Shown in pieces: positions 15,193 through 24,159 of a DNA stretch of 36,868 nucleotides (position 1 is the stretch's first letter; each line of letters opens with the position of its first letter). Both the position numbers and the translations under genes were made by a program. The notes under the pieces were generated by a model. It saw nothing but the letters and a program-made list of their open reading frames with translations. It did not search any database and was not told where the DNA came from. The DNA comes from Brunnivagina elsteri CCALA 953 (GTDB taxonomy: Bacteria > Cyanobacteriota > Cyanobacteriia > Cyanobacteriales > Nostocaceae). The DNA lies in the NCBI RefSeq assembly GCF_002289455.1, contig NZ_NTFS01000012.1, forward strand, positions 1-36,868. Reading direction: 5' to 3'.

Positions 15193-16797
15193 CTAGTCCA
15201 TACCCAAAACGCGATCGCGATTGAACAACAACACAACAACCGATAAACCGATTAATAACGGCGTTAACCAATCTCCCCAACGTACATACAGAGTCTTCGT
15301 TTGTCGTCTATAAATTGTTTCTGCATGGACTTCATAGGTATTATGCCCCGATATCCAAACAGTTTTACCGTGGGGATTTACGAAACCCGAATATCCTGTA
15401 TTAGTAGCACGTACAGCCCATCTATCGGTTTCGATCGCTCGCATAATATCTTGAGCATGGTGTTGTGCTGGCATCGCTTTACTGTAATGGGCATTATTTG
15501 CAGCACTGAGAATAAATTGCCCCCCAGCAGCAGCTTGACGACGAAATAGTTCGGGAAATGCAGATTCGTAGCAAATCCCAACTATGGCTCGTCCAAATGG
15601 GGTATCAAATAGTTGGTTTGATGCACCTGGTACTTGATGCGCTTCCAAAGGTGATAAACGGTTGATGATTCCCCCTAAAATGTTCTCAAAGGGGATATAT
15701 TCACCCAGGGGAACTAATTTATTTTTATCGTAGCGACTGAAAACTTCACCCTTACCTGTAAATGTAAACAAGCTATTATTATAACTGTCTCCTCTTTCAC
15801 CAAATCCCCCAATCCAAGCGACTACACCTTTTTCCCTGATAGATTGTACTAAGGAACCTTGCTGAATATCCCGCAGGAAAAATGGTAATGCACCTTCTGG
15901 TGTTAATACTGCATCGACATTTTGCGCTGCTAAAGTTAAATATCCCTTTGTGTAGCCTTTAATGGCACGTCGAAACCCTTCAGGATATAGTTTAATTGTA
16001 TTGGGAATATTACCTTGAATAATTCCGACTTTTAGCGCTGTTTCTGGTGATTGAATGACGGGACGAGAATATAAACTGTAACCAATTAAATGTAAGCTAA
16101 TAAATAATCCGATAGCGAATAAAATATACCTCATTCCTTTAGCTTGGGAATTCTTCTTGTTTAGGACACTTGATGAGTAATATAAATATGCTTCTGCAAG
16201 CAAACCATTAATCGCAATAATTGCGGCTGTAATTGCACTTGTTCCCGTCAATTGTCCGAGATGTAATATTACCAAGTTATGCGGTGATTGGGTGTAAGAA
16301 AGCGAACTCCACCAAAGTGGTCCCATGCTCCATAATTTTTCGAGTCCGCACCAAATAGCTGTAGCGATGAGAATACGTATTAAAGGCTTAAGAGGAAATT
16401 TTAAATTTGAAATCCCCAGTAGAATAATTACCCAAAAGGTAGCAATTGCAGCACCCCAGAGAGTAATAAATACCCAAACAAAAAATGCGATCGCAATACT
16501 AGCTAACCAAGGTACACCCATCCATGTCATTGGATGAATTCCTGTAATCCAAAATAAAGCAACTCCGTGATAACCAATTCCCCAAAGTATAGGGAAAAGG
16601 ATAATTTTCTTCTTTTTAAATTCTGGTTTTTGACTTTCTTTGATTACCAAAACCCATAAGGGAGCAAGGGCAAACCAAGCTAATAACCAAATATTAAAGG
16701 GTGCGACGGTAATACCCATCAACACCCCACTAACTAAAGCAATTATCGGTTTTAAATTATGAGCTACAAATTGCTGAATATTTTTTAAATTCATCAC
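15193..16797 (-). CDS. lnt: Apolipoprotein N-acyltransferase
   Basis: This 534-residue inner-membrane enzyme N-acylates the terminal cysteine of lipoproteins, the last step of lipoprotein maturation. The first 250 residues contain about six to seven hydrophobic segments. The rest is a nitrilase-like (carbon-nitrogen hydrolase) domain starting at VGIIQGNIPN. Its catalytic triad is visible as Glu in LTPEGALPF, Lys in DKNKLVPLGEY and Cys in GICYESAFPE. A final hydrophobic segment (WLTPLLIGLSVVVLLFN) anchors the C-terminus. Length is close to the usual 500-530. Two adjacent ATG codons are possible starts. It stands alone, bracketed by inverted GC-rich repeats. Confidence 0.93.
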   Translation of the reverse strand: MMNLKNIQQFVAHNLKPIIALVSGVLMGITVAPFNIWLLAWFALAPLWVLVIKESQKPEFKKKKIILFPILWGIGYHGVALFWITGIHPMTWMGVPWLASIAIAFFVWVFITLWGAAIATFWVIILLGISNLKFPLKPLIRILIATAIWCGLEKLWSMGPLWWSSLSYTQSPHNLVILHLGQLTGTSAITAAIIAINGLLAEAYLYYSSSVLNKKNSQAKGMRYILFAIGLFISLHLIGYSLYSRPVIQSPETALKVGIIQGNIPNTIKLYPEGFRRAIKGYTKGYLTLAAQNVDAVLTPEGALPFFLRDIQQGSLVQSIREKGVVAWIGGFGERGDSYNNSLFTFTGKGEVFSRYDKNKLVPLGEYIPFENILGGIINRLSPLEAHQVPGASNQLFDTPFGRAIVGICYESAFPELFRRQAAAGGQFILSAANNAHYSKAMPAQHHAQDIMRAIETDRWAVRATNTGYSGFVNPHGKTVWISGHNTYEVHAETIYRRQTKTLYVRWGDWLTPLLIGLSVVVLLFNRDRVLGMD

Positions 16798-16856
16798 CTT
16801 AATTTTTATAATTTGTAATTAATAATTGGCTATATTACTCAAACAATTATTTTATT

Positions 16857-16877
16857 CCTCTCCGCGCCTCTGCGTGA
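16857..16877. repeat. GC-rich CGCAGAGG-type repeat, inverted copy upstream of lnt
   Basis: CCTCTCCGCGCCTCTGCGTGA is the reverse-complement form of the repeat at 15151-15180. It lies about 60 bp upstream of the lnt start. Confidence 0.6.
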
Positions 16878-16973
16878 TAAAAAAATATAAGCTGTAAATT
16901 CGAGAAAAGTCAGGGAAAACAACTATTGCCCTGACAATCTTTACTTTATTAAACCAACTCTATTTAAGAATTA

Positions 16974-17063
16974 GGGACTTGTAGAAAATAAAATATCCCA
17001 ACTATACAATCGTATCCTTCGTGAGGGAGGGTGGGAAGACCCCACCCCTGCGATTGGGGATAA
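16974..17063. repeat. Dispersed repeat, copy B
   Basis: This is the second copy of the repeat at 12415-12510. It contains the same AAATAAAATATCCCAACT segment and a GGGTGGG/CCCACCC hairpin. It sits just downstream of the gyrA stop and could end the gyrA transcript. Confidence 0.6.
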
Positions 17064-17082
17064 TTTATTTCTTGATGTTTCC

Positions 17083-19794
17083 TTATTCCCCTTCTATCTC
17101 TACCTCTGCTTCTATAGCTTCTACTTCTACACCTTCCATAACTTCTACACCTTCAGCACCTTCTAAACCTTCCGTACCTTCACCTGTATCAGGAGGTACA
17201 ATAGCAACTCCCGTAATTGCGTCATCATCATCAAGACGCTGCACTCTTACACCTGTAGCCGATCGCGATTGGATGGAAATTGCGTTTGTGGATTGGCGAA
17301 TGATGATACCGCGATTTGTCACCATCATGATTTCATCGTCGCTGTTGACAATGCGTAAGGTTGCCAGTTGATCCTTACTTTTCTTGGTTTTATTCTTGAA
17401 TTTGGTTGCCATCAAACCTTGTCCAGCACGGTTTTGCAAGCGGAATTGGGCAACAGGAACACGCTTACCGTATCCTGCCGTTGTAATTACCAAAACCCAA
17501 GGTCCAACGCTAGCGGTTGCTTCAATGATTTCTTCGTTCTCGTTATTCTCGTTATTCTCGTTATTCTCGGTATTTTCGATGTTTTCAACTTCTTGAGCGT
17601 CGATTTCTTCCATCTCAGTATCGGAAACATCGGCGACTGCCAGGTTTTCGAGAATTGCCGCAGGTAAAATATCCATACCCACTAACTCGTCACCTTTTTT
17701 GAGTTTCATCGATTTTACACCACGAGTTGCCCTTCCCAACGGACGCAATTGTTCGTTACTGCATCGGAAGTGAATTGCCATCCCGTGACGGGAACCGACG
17801 AGGACGCTATCTGTGGGTTTGGCGCGACGTACCCAGCGCAGTTGATCCCCTTCTTCTAAGGAGATTGCAATTAAGCCGTTGGAACGAATATTGCTAAACG
17901 CTTCCAAAGCCGTTTTTTTAATATTACCGCCCTTGGTGAGCATTACCAGGTATTCTTGGGCGCTAAACTCATCGACGGGAACGATGGAGGTAATTTTTTC
18001 CTCTTTGGGAATCGGTAGCATTTGCACTATGGGAGTGCCGCGACTGGTGCGGGAACTAACGGGTATTTGATAGGCTTTCAGGGAGTAAACAACACCGCGA
18101 TCGCTAAAAAATAGAACGCTATCGTGGTCGCAACATGTTAAGAAATGTTCGACGGTATCATCATCTTTCACTTTTGCTGCTGCTTTGCCGCGAGTCGCAC
18201 GGCTTTGGGCTTCAAAGGTGTTTACGGGCATCCGTTTGATGTAACCTTGCTTTGTGACGAGAATAATTGCTTTTTCGTTAGCAATCAGGTCAATGTCATC
18301 CAAATCCCCGTCAGCATGGGTAATGATTGTGCGACGAGGTGTGGCATGTCTTTCTTTGATTTGCGTAACTTCAGTCTCGATAATTTCGAGAATCCGCTCG
18401 CGTTTGGCTAATATGTCGCGCAAGTCTGCAATTACAACTTGCAGTTCATCGTGTTCGAGACGAATTTTGTCAGCTTCCAGGGCTGTTAAACGCCGTAATT
18501 GCATTTGTAAGATTGCGTCTGCTTGGACTTCCGAAAGTCCGTAGCTGCTAATCAATTCACCTTTGGCTGTTGGGCTATCGGCAGCATGACGAATCAAGCT
18601 GATGATGCCGTCGAGTTGGGAAAGGGCAATCAACAAACCTTGTAAAAGATGATCCCGTTCCTCGGCTTTGCGGAGTTCGTAGCGGGTACGACGGGTGATT
18701 GCTTCGACACGGAAATCCAGGAAAACTTGGAGAAACTGTTTGATGGTGAGGATTTGCGGTTCCGAATTCACCAGGGCTAACATATTCGCGCCGAAGTTGG
18801 CTTGAACTGGGGTTTGTTTGTAGATGTTGTTGAGAACCACACGGGGATAGGCATCCCGTCGCAATTCGATCACAATTCGCATCCCATCGCGATCGCTCTC
18901 GTCACGAATATCTGCTATGCCATCGATGCGTTTATCATTCACCAATTCGGCAATTTTTTCAATTAACGCTGCTTTATTGGTTTGATAAGGCAACTCGGTA
19001 ATAATAATTGCTTCTCGATCTGGTCTACCGCGCTGTTCGATGGTTTCGATATTAGCGACACCACGCATTGTAATCGAACCGCGTCCAGTAAGATAGGCTT
19101 CGCGGATTCCCGATGTGCCTAATATCAGTGCCCCCGTTGGGAAATCGGGACCATGAATATGCTGCATCAACTCTTGAATTGTGACTTCCGGGTTATGAAT
19201 TAATACCACTAACCCATCAATCAACTCACCCAAGTTGTGCGGTGGTATATTCGTTGCCATCCCCACTGCAATCCCCGACGAACCGTTCAGCAATAGCTGG
19301 GGGATGCGTGCGGGTAATACGGTTGGTTCCTGCTGCGAACCGTCAAAATTGCTGGCAAAATCTACAGTTTCCGACTCAATATCTTGGAGTAGGGCTGCGC
19401 TGGTGAGAGCCTGCAAGCGACATTCGGTGTACCGCATTGCTGCTGGGGGGTCATTATCAACCGAACCGAAGTTTCCGTGCCCATTAATCAGGGGCGATCG
19501 CATCGAAAAATCTTGCGCCATCCGCACCAAGGCATCGTATACTGCCGTATCACCGTGGGGGTGATATTTACCCAATACTTCTCCGACTACACGCGCACAT
19601 TTTCGGAAAGGTCTATCCGCAGACAAACCTAACTCATGCATGGCGTATAAAATCCGGCGATGCACAGGTTTAAGACCATCCCTGGCATCTGGTAGCGCCC
19701 TACCGACAATGACGCTCATCGCGTATTCCAGGTAAGACCTGGACATTTCGTTCCGCAGGTCTGTCGGGATAATCCTCTCCTGAGAGAATGTCAT
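17083..19794 (-). CDS. gyrA: DNA gyrase subunit A
   Basis: This 903-residue type IIA topoisomerase subunit introduces negative supercoils together with GyrB. It starts with a winged-helix domain holding [17 protein letters not shown] and the active-site tyrosine Y122 in [10 protein letters not shown], with numbering identical to E. coli. The tower and coiled-coil domain runs to about 500, and a six-bladed C-terminal beta-pinwheel follows. The quinolone-determining region reads HGDTAVYD, with Thr at 83 and Asp at 87. The GyrA box of the first blade is degenerate (Q530-SRATR-G536 rather than QRRGGKG), which also occurs in ParC-like subunits, so the gyrA/parC assignment rests on overall similarity. 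A Glu/Asn repeat (about residues 738-755) and an acidic tail (about 875-903) are extra. It is longer than the 860 typical for the family. Confidence 0.88.
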   Translation of the reverse strand: MTFSQERIIPTDLRNEMSRSYLEYAMSVIVGRALPDARDGLKPVHRRILYAMHELGLSADRPFRKCARVVGEVLGKYHPHGDTAVYDALVRMAQDFSMRSPLINGHGNFGSVDNDPPAAMRYTECRLQALTSAALLQDIESETVDFASNFDGSQQEPTVLPARIPQLLLNGSSGIAVGMATNIPPHNLGELIDGLVVLIHNPEVTIQELMQHIHGPDFPTGALILGTSGIREAYLTGRGSITMRGVANIETIEQRGRPDREAIIITELPYQTNKAALIEKIAELVNDKRIDGIADIRDESDRDGMRIVIELRRDAYPRVVLNNIYKQTPVQANFGANMLALVNSEPQILTIKQFLQVFLDFRVEAITRRTRYELRKAEERDHLLQGLLIALSQLDGIISLIRHAADSPTAKGELISSYGLSEVQADAILQMQLRRLTALEADKIRLEHDELQVVIADLRDILAKRERILEIIETEVTQIKERHATPRRTIITHADGDLDDIDLIANEKAIILVTKQGYIKRMPVNTFEAQSRATRGKAAAKVKDDDTVEHFLTCCDHDSVLFFSDRGVVYSLKAYQIPVSSRTSRGTPIVQMLPIPKEEKITSIVPVDEFSAQEYLVMLTKGGNIKKTALEAFSNIRSNGLIAISLEEGDQLRWVRRAKPTDSVLVGSRHGMAIHFRCSNEQLRPLGRATRGVKSMKLKKGDELVGMDILPAAILENLAVADVSDTEMEEIDAQEVENIENTENNENNENNENEEIIEATASVGPWVLVITTAGYGKRVPVAQFRLQNRAGQGLMATKFKNKTKKSKDQLATLRIVNSDDEIMMVTNRGIIIRQSTNAISIQSRSATGVRVQRLDDDDAITGVAIVPPDTGEGTEGLEGAEGVEVMEGVEVEAIEAEVEIEGE

Positions 19795-20682
19795 AGCCTA
19801 AATAACTCCAAAACTCGCTACTTTTAGCTTTTACTGCGGGAAAAAAGCAAAATTATTCTTAAATGTTTTTGAATAATTGCTATATTTTGCTATGATTCTA
19901 GCATATAAAGCCTTTTTTTGCTGTCAAAGTCGCTGATTGAGCTATAAGAAAATTCAATTGCAAAATTAAAAATTACAAACAAAATTATTAAATACACCAC
20001 AAATAGAGAATAGGGATTTTTTTGAATGATTTTTTTTACAATCAACAGCAGAAAAAATAAATCTACTCGTTAATAGAAATTAACTTGAATGTATGCCATT
20101 ATTTTTAATTTTAATATTTCCAGATTTTGACAGCTATAAAGCCTGTATTGCTAGCTTTCTGTTAAAAATAATCGGTTAAGTAACTAAAAATCTATCACTA
20201 GTCATCGTGTTTTTAAAATCTAGATTATTCCCAGGAATAGGGTCGTACTAATAGCTCTAGAAATTCAGATATAGATGTGCGATCGCGAGACAAAAACTAT
20301 GGATGAGAAAAAAGATATAAACAAAACCGAAAAACCAATTTAGAAACAGGTACAACCGAAGTCAAGCCTGAGATATTAAATATGATTAAACACAGTCCTA
20401 AAATAGACAATGCAATCGGTGATTTACCATCCGATCGACTCAAAGATAATCAAGCTTTAGTACCCGAAACATTCCGTGAAAGGGAAAGTTATACCAATAC
20501 CCTTGAAAACACCAAGCAAATAGCTCCCGTATTCCTCTCCATATTCCTCTGCGTGCCTCTGCGCTAACCTCCGCGCTTCTCTGCGTTAAAAAAATAAAAT
20601 CAAACACTTGTGATATTCCCAATGACCAATTCCCAAACTAGATATACAATTTCAGTATTCCCTCAGCATCCCTACCTACGAT
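19795..20682. other. Long intergenic region between gyrA and the amidohydrolase gene
   Basis: The first 500 bp are strongly A/T-rich and presumably hold the gyrA promoter. No convincing gene is seen. From 20299 a short frame (MDEKKDINKTEKP) runs into a stop, and a second frame continues from about 20340 to 20508 (LETGTTEVKPEILNMIKHSP), so one inserted base could have split a small hydrophilic gene. This is too short to name. A GC-rich repeat follows at 20533-20592. Confidence 0.35.
20533..20592. repeat. GC-rich CGCAGAGG-type repeat cluster
   Basis: Several overlapping copies of CCTCTGCG and CTCTGCGTTA form a 60-bp block upstream of the amidohydrolase gene. A copy in the opposite orientation lies just after that gene at 21641-21664. 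Confidence 0.6.
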
Positions 20683-21600
20683 ATGCTACCAGTTATTTAT
20701 TCCGATGAATTTCTCGACCATTTGACTGGACTGGGACATCCAGAAAAACCTGAACGCTTAAAGGCAATTACCGCAGCCTTAAAACAAGGTAAAATCGCCT
20801 CACATATCCAATGGAAATTACCAACTCCCGCATCGCAACGTCCTTTAATGCGACATTTACAACAAGCGCACGAATCTAGTTACATCGAAAAAGTCAAAGA
20901 AATAGCTACAACTGGTGGGGGTTATATCGACAACGAAACGATAATTTCACCCCAAAGTTACAACGTTGCCTTATTGGCATTAAGCGGTTGGTTAGATGGA
21001 GTTGATATTGTTCTAGAAACCAAAGAACCCGCATTTGTCATGGCACGTCCACCAGGACATCATGCCGAACGCGAGACAGGGATGGGATTTTGCCTATTTT
21101 CCAATGCTGCGATCGCGGCAAATTATGCTCTCGAACAACCAGGAATTAATCGCGTTGCTATCCTCGATTGGGATGTACATCACGGCAACGGAACCCAAAA
21201 TATTGTCGAAAATAATCCCCAAATTGAGTATTGTTCCCTACATCAATACCCCTGCTATCCCGGTACTGGTAGACACACGGAGAAGGGTTTTCACAATAAT
21301 GTCCTGAATATACCGATTCCACCAGGTAGTGACATTAGTATTTATCAACCCGTATTTGAAAAGATGGTTGTACCTTTTTTGGCAGAATTTCAACCAGATT
21401 TACTCATCGTTAGTGCAGGTTACGACGCAAACGCTAATGACCCATTAGCAAATATTAACCTGCAACCGGAAGATTACGGTTTGTTTACCGAGTACTGTTT
21501 GGGGGTAACTCGCAAAATTTTATTTGGTTTGGAAGGTGGTTACGATTTGGATACACTGTCCAAGTCGGTTGTCGCAACGATTGAAAAGTGTTTGGTTTAG
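20683..21600 (+). CDS. Histone deacetylase-family amidohydrolase
   Basis: This 305-residue protein belongs to the arginase/deacetylase fold family, which includes AcuC and acetylpolyamine amidohydrolases as well as class II histone deacetylases. The paired catalytic histidines are H126-H127 in RPPGHHAE. The zinc ligands are D164 and H166 in DWDVHHGNGT and D248 in SAGYDAN. The glycine-rich LEGGYDLDTLS motif near the end positions the substrate. It removes acetyl groups from a lysine or polyamine substrate that cannot be told from sequence. It is cytoplasmic, with no signal peptide. It stands alone between inverted GC-rich repeats. Confidence 0.9.
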   Translation: MLPVIYSDEFLDHLTGLGHPEKPERLKAITAALKQGKIASHIQWKLPTPASQRPLMRHLQQAHESSYIEKVKEIATTGGGYIDNETIISPQSYNVALLALSGWLDGVDIVLETKEPAFVMARPPGHHAERETGMGFCLFSNAAIAANYALEQPGINRVAILDWDVHHGNGTQNIVENNPQIEYCSLHQYPCYPGTGRHTEKGFHNNVLNIPIPPGSDISIYQPVFEKMVVPFLAEFQPDLLIVSAGYDANANDPLANINLQPEDYGLFTEYCLGVTRKILFGLEGGYDLDTLSKSVVATIEKCLV

Positions 21601-21640
21601 GGAATTGGGAAGTTTTTGCAGTTTTAAACAGATTCTATTT

Positions 21641-21664
21641 TCTCACGCAGAGGCGCAGAGAGAA
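21641..21664. repeat. GC-rich CGCAGAGG-type repeat
   Basis: TCTCACGCAGAGGCGCAGAG lies between the convergent ends of the amidohydrolase and acetyltransferase genes. It is the same repeat family as 15151-15180. Confidence 0.6.
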
Positions 21665-21688
21665 TATGGAGTGGAGTTTTCTTATTAT

Positions 21689-22222
21689 TCATTCTGTCTT
21701 CTGCTTGGGAATCCAATATTCAACCAAATACAATATATTCTCACTTAAATTTAGCTTGTCATATTCCTTAACAATTTTTCCCCCTAACCTTTCGGGTATT
21801 TTCCGACTAGGGTAATTATCTCTATCAACAGGATAAATAAACCCCTCACAATCCAAATTTTCCTCTCCCCATTGTTTGAGTGCGGCAATTGTTTCAAATC
21901 CGTAATAATTGCCTTGTGCCGATTTTTTAAGCCAAATGCCAAATTCAGGCATTTTTGTATTAATCCGATGAATTCCTGTACATCCCAAAAATTCTTTCGT
22001 ATCTTTTTTTAAAATTACTAGCTGTAAATTATACCCTTCTCTCAATCCAGCTAAGGATTCTTGAATAAATGATTCTGTCTCAGATATATCATTAGCAGCA
22101 CGAGGATACATGTAAGTAGTGATTTCGGCTGTGAATTCTCTAAAAATCTCGGTTTTATATTGCATCTCAATCGCTTTCAATACAAGTCGATTGGTGATAA
22201 TTTCAATTTGCAATAAATTCAT
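21689..22222 (-). CDS. GNAT-family N-acetyltransferase (RimJ/RimL type)
   Basis: This 177-residue protein has the layout of ribosomal-protein-type GNAT enzymes. The N-terminal TNRLVLKAI strand is followed by a helix pair, the LGCTGIHRIN strand, FGIWLKKSAQGNYYG with the acetyl-CoA-binding loop (QGNYYG in place of the usual QGxGxG/A), and the DRDNYPSRKIPERLGGKIVKE block. It transfers acetyl from acetyl-CoA to an amino group of an unknown substrate. The start at 22222 gives a normal-length N-terminus. It is cytoplasmic and monocistronic. Confidence 0.85.
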   Translation of the reverse strand: MNLLQIEIITNRLVLKAIEMQYKTEIFREFTAEITTYMYPRAANDISETESFIQESLAGLREGYNLQLVILKKDTKEFLGCTGIHRINTKMPEFGIWLKKSAQGNYYGFETIAALKQWGEENLDCEGFIYPVDRDNYPSRKIPERLGGKIVKEYDKLNLSENILYLVEYWIPKQKTE

Positions 22223-22526
22223 GGTTTATTGGCTGCTATTTGAGGTGACTAGACTAACTTATAAAGCAACGTAGATATTACTGAGCTTAAGGTAGATATA
22301 GTTATTGCAAAAATCTATCATAGGTATAAAGGTTTAACAAACTATCATCCAAAAGTCATCCAATCTTGAGAAGGATTTTTTGAAAATCTGGTCGTTATTT
22401 TCCTAAAGTTTTGTTAAGATACGATTAGTTGCAGATTTTTAACGAAATTTGACGGCTGGGGTGTGAAGCAATAAATAGATTAGTAAACAGACCCAAATAC
22501 CATGTGAGAATTAGGAGGACAAAAAA

Positions 22527-22664
22527 ATGGGTGATTATATTTTCTTCGGTGATGCTCTCCAAATGCTTGTAAACGCCTTTCTAGCTTCAGTAGTATTGCT
22601 TGTCGGAGCATCGGGAATCGGTTTAGCAGTGATTGAATCGATTGAAAAAACTGGTGACAGGTAA
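22527..22664 (+). CDS. Small single-span membrane protein, 45 residues, unknown function
   Basis: A perfect AGGAGG ribosome site (22514-22519) lies 7 bp before this ATG. The product starts MGDYIFFGDALQMLVNAF, has one hydrophobic segment (LASVVLLVGASGIGLAVIE, about residues 18-37) and ends in charged IEKTGDR. The size and layout resemble small photosystem, cytochrome or NDH subunits of cyanobacteria, but it matches none that I recognise. The 300 bp upstream hold no other gene and presumably its promoter. The strong ribosome site and clean end make it a likely real gene. Confidence 0.6.
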   Translation: MGDYIFFGDALQMLVNAFLASVVLLVGASGIGLAVIESIEKTGDR

Positions 22665-22902
22665 CAATATTCACATTTGATGGCAGATTGATTCTCATCC
22701 CAACATTAAGTTTCGCTAATATTCCGTAGTCATAAAAATTTAGTTGTTTTTCTGGAGCCAATGAAAACCGATGGCAAGCTAGTTCGCAACATTGGAAATA
22801 CTAAGTTACGAATATCTCGTAGTTATCTTTGTGAATTTACCTTGAGGATTTTACTACAGGTAATGACATTGCCATTGAGACTCAACTTAGGTGAAAGTCA
22901 TA

Positions 22903-23129
22903 ATGGGTTTATTCGACAAGGTTTTTGGACTCCAGAACAAAGTTCAATGAGTATTTAGTTCAAGAGTTTATTACCGCATGAGTTACAAGAAGCAGCGTTT
23001 GCTGTTGCGGCAGATTTGATCTAGAAACCCGGTTATATTACCGATGAAGAAAAGAATTTTTTGTACGATCTATATCAAATCCTCGAAATCTCCGTAGAGA
23101 CAGCAATGCTGATTAAAAATCGCGGATAG
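22903..23129 (+). pseudogene. Decayed TerB-like paralogue of the next gene
   Basis: The sequence starts MGLFDKV like the intact gene at 23327 and ends in the same LIKNRG-stop. Between them LLPHELQEAAFAVAADLI aligns with LPYELRESAFAVATDLI, and DEEKNFLYDLYQILEIS with EEQEFLNDLYQALSLD. The first frame stops after 15 codons, about 80 central codons are missing, and an in-frame TAG replaces a codon after DLI. It is a tandem duplicate that has lost its central part and is no longer functional. Confidence 0.85.
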
Positions 23130-23326
23130 AAATTAGATACCTGATGGAGTATCTTCAATTTTTTCATGCCCAAAATCAATACTGAGATATTAGTGTTACT
23201 TTTTACCCAATTCTGGGAATACTTAGATTAAGAGAAAAGCGACGTTACACAAGTTACCATGCCTGTCAGCTGTTTAACTAGTGCAACGTCATTTCTAAAT
23301 ATTTCCAAGAAAAGGATAACACAAAA

Positions 23327-23770
23327 ATGGGTTTATTTGACAAAGTACTAAGTAATCATACGGTAAAAGAAGCTTTAAGTCCGGCAGAGGCTTTTGCTGC
23401 TATTACATTATCTGCGATCGCATCTGATGGGTATCTTTCTGAAGAGGAATCACGGGGAATTTCCTTAGCACTATCGCGGATGAAGATGTATCGCAGCTAC
23501 CCGAATGAGGTGATGCAGCGCATGTTTGATAAGCTTTTGGGTATTTTGCGTCGTGAGGGAATGAATAGCTTGTTTGACAGCGCGAAAGATTCTTTACCTT
23601 ACGAACTGCGTGAGTCGGCTTTTGCAGTGGCTACAGATTTAATTTTGGCTGATGGTGTTGTTGCTCAAGAGGAACAGGAATTTTTAAACGATTTATACCA
23701 AGCTTTGAGTTTGGATGCTGAAGTTGCAACCCGCATTCTCGAAGTGATGATAATTAAAAATCGCGGATAA
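23327..23770 (+). CDS. TerB-like (tellurite-resistance family) protein
   Basis: This 147-residue, all-helical protein fits the TerB fold. Two similar halves each contain an acidic metal-binding type loop, IASDGYLSEEES (about 31-42) and LADGVVAQEEQEF (about 107-119). TerB-like proteins bind divalent metal and associate with stress or membrane complexes, but their biochemical role is poorly defined. No membrane span is present. AAGGATAA about 11 bp before the ATG is a plausible ribosome site. A decayed paralogue precedes it by 197 bp. Confidence 0.8.
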   Translation: MGLFDKVLSNHTVKEALSPAEAFAAITLSAIASDGYLSEEESRGISLALSRMKMYRSYPNEVMQRMFDKLLGILRREGMNSLFDSAKDSLPYELRESAFAVATDLILADGVVAQEEQEFLNDLYQALSLDAEVATRILEVMIIKNRG

Positions 23771-23825
23771 TGTCTAATTTCCGGTGGTAGGTATAATTCT
23801 CCAAACAATTACATCAATAATTAAT

Positions 23826-23900
23826 GGCACAGCGAACCATTGGACTAGGTTTTAACCTTGTTGCAGTGGTAAACCCCCAAAGAGTTTAGCTGTGCCTTTT
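23826..23900 (+). ncRNA. Structured terminator or small RNA candidate after the TerB-like gene
   Basis: GGCACAGC (23826-23833) pairs perfectly with GCTGTGCC (23889-23896), followed by TTTT. Inside, ACCATTG pairs with CAGTGGT with one mismatch and AGGTT pairs with AACCT, so the 75-nt unit could fold as a branched RNA. The opening AATGGCACAGC-N2-ACCATTG recurs at 32303. It may be just the gene's terminator. The rest of the 389-bp gap to murF has no gene. Confidence 0.4.
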
Positions 23901-24159
23901 CGATGTTATTTTTTGCTGGCAGTAAAAAATAATTTGCTTTATGTAAAGAATTTGTATATAACTGATTTTCAACACATATTTTGCAAGCACCGCAAGTTAT
24001 TTGGAACAACTAAGTAAAAATGTTAACTTTCATACTTCCTGAATTTACGTAAAGACTATAGTATTTAAACACTTTTCCATTTCCTCACTTTTTTCCTTGC
24101 GTTGATTACTAACCCTGGAATATAAAAAATGAACCACTCAAAAAGAAAAGCTAAGTAAG

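Noticed and set aside
20382-20567. 61-residue frame MIKHSPKIDNAIGD
   Set aside because: It runs into the GC-rich dispersed repeat at its 3' end and has no ribosome site; at most it is a remnant of a split small gene.
22480-22761. 93-residue minus-strand reading frame
   Set aside because: It overlaps the 45-residue gene with the strong ribosome site on the other strand and shows no protein-like features.
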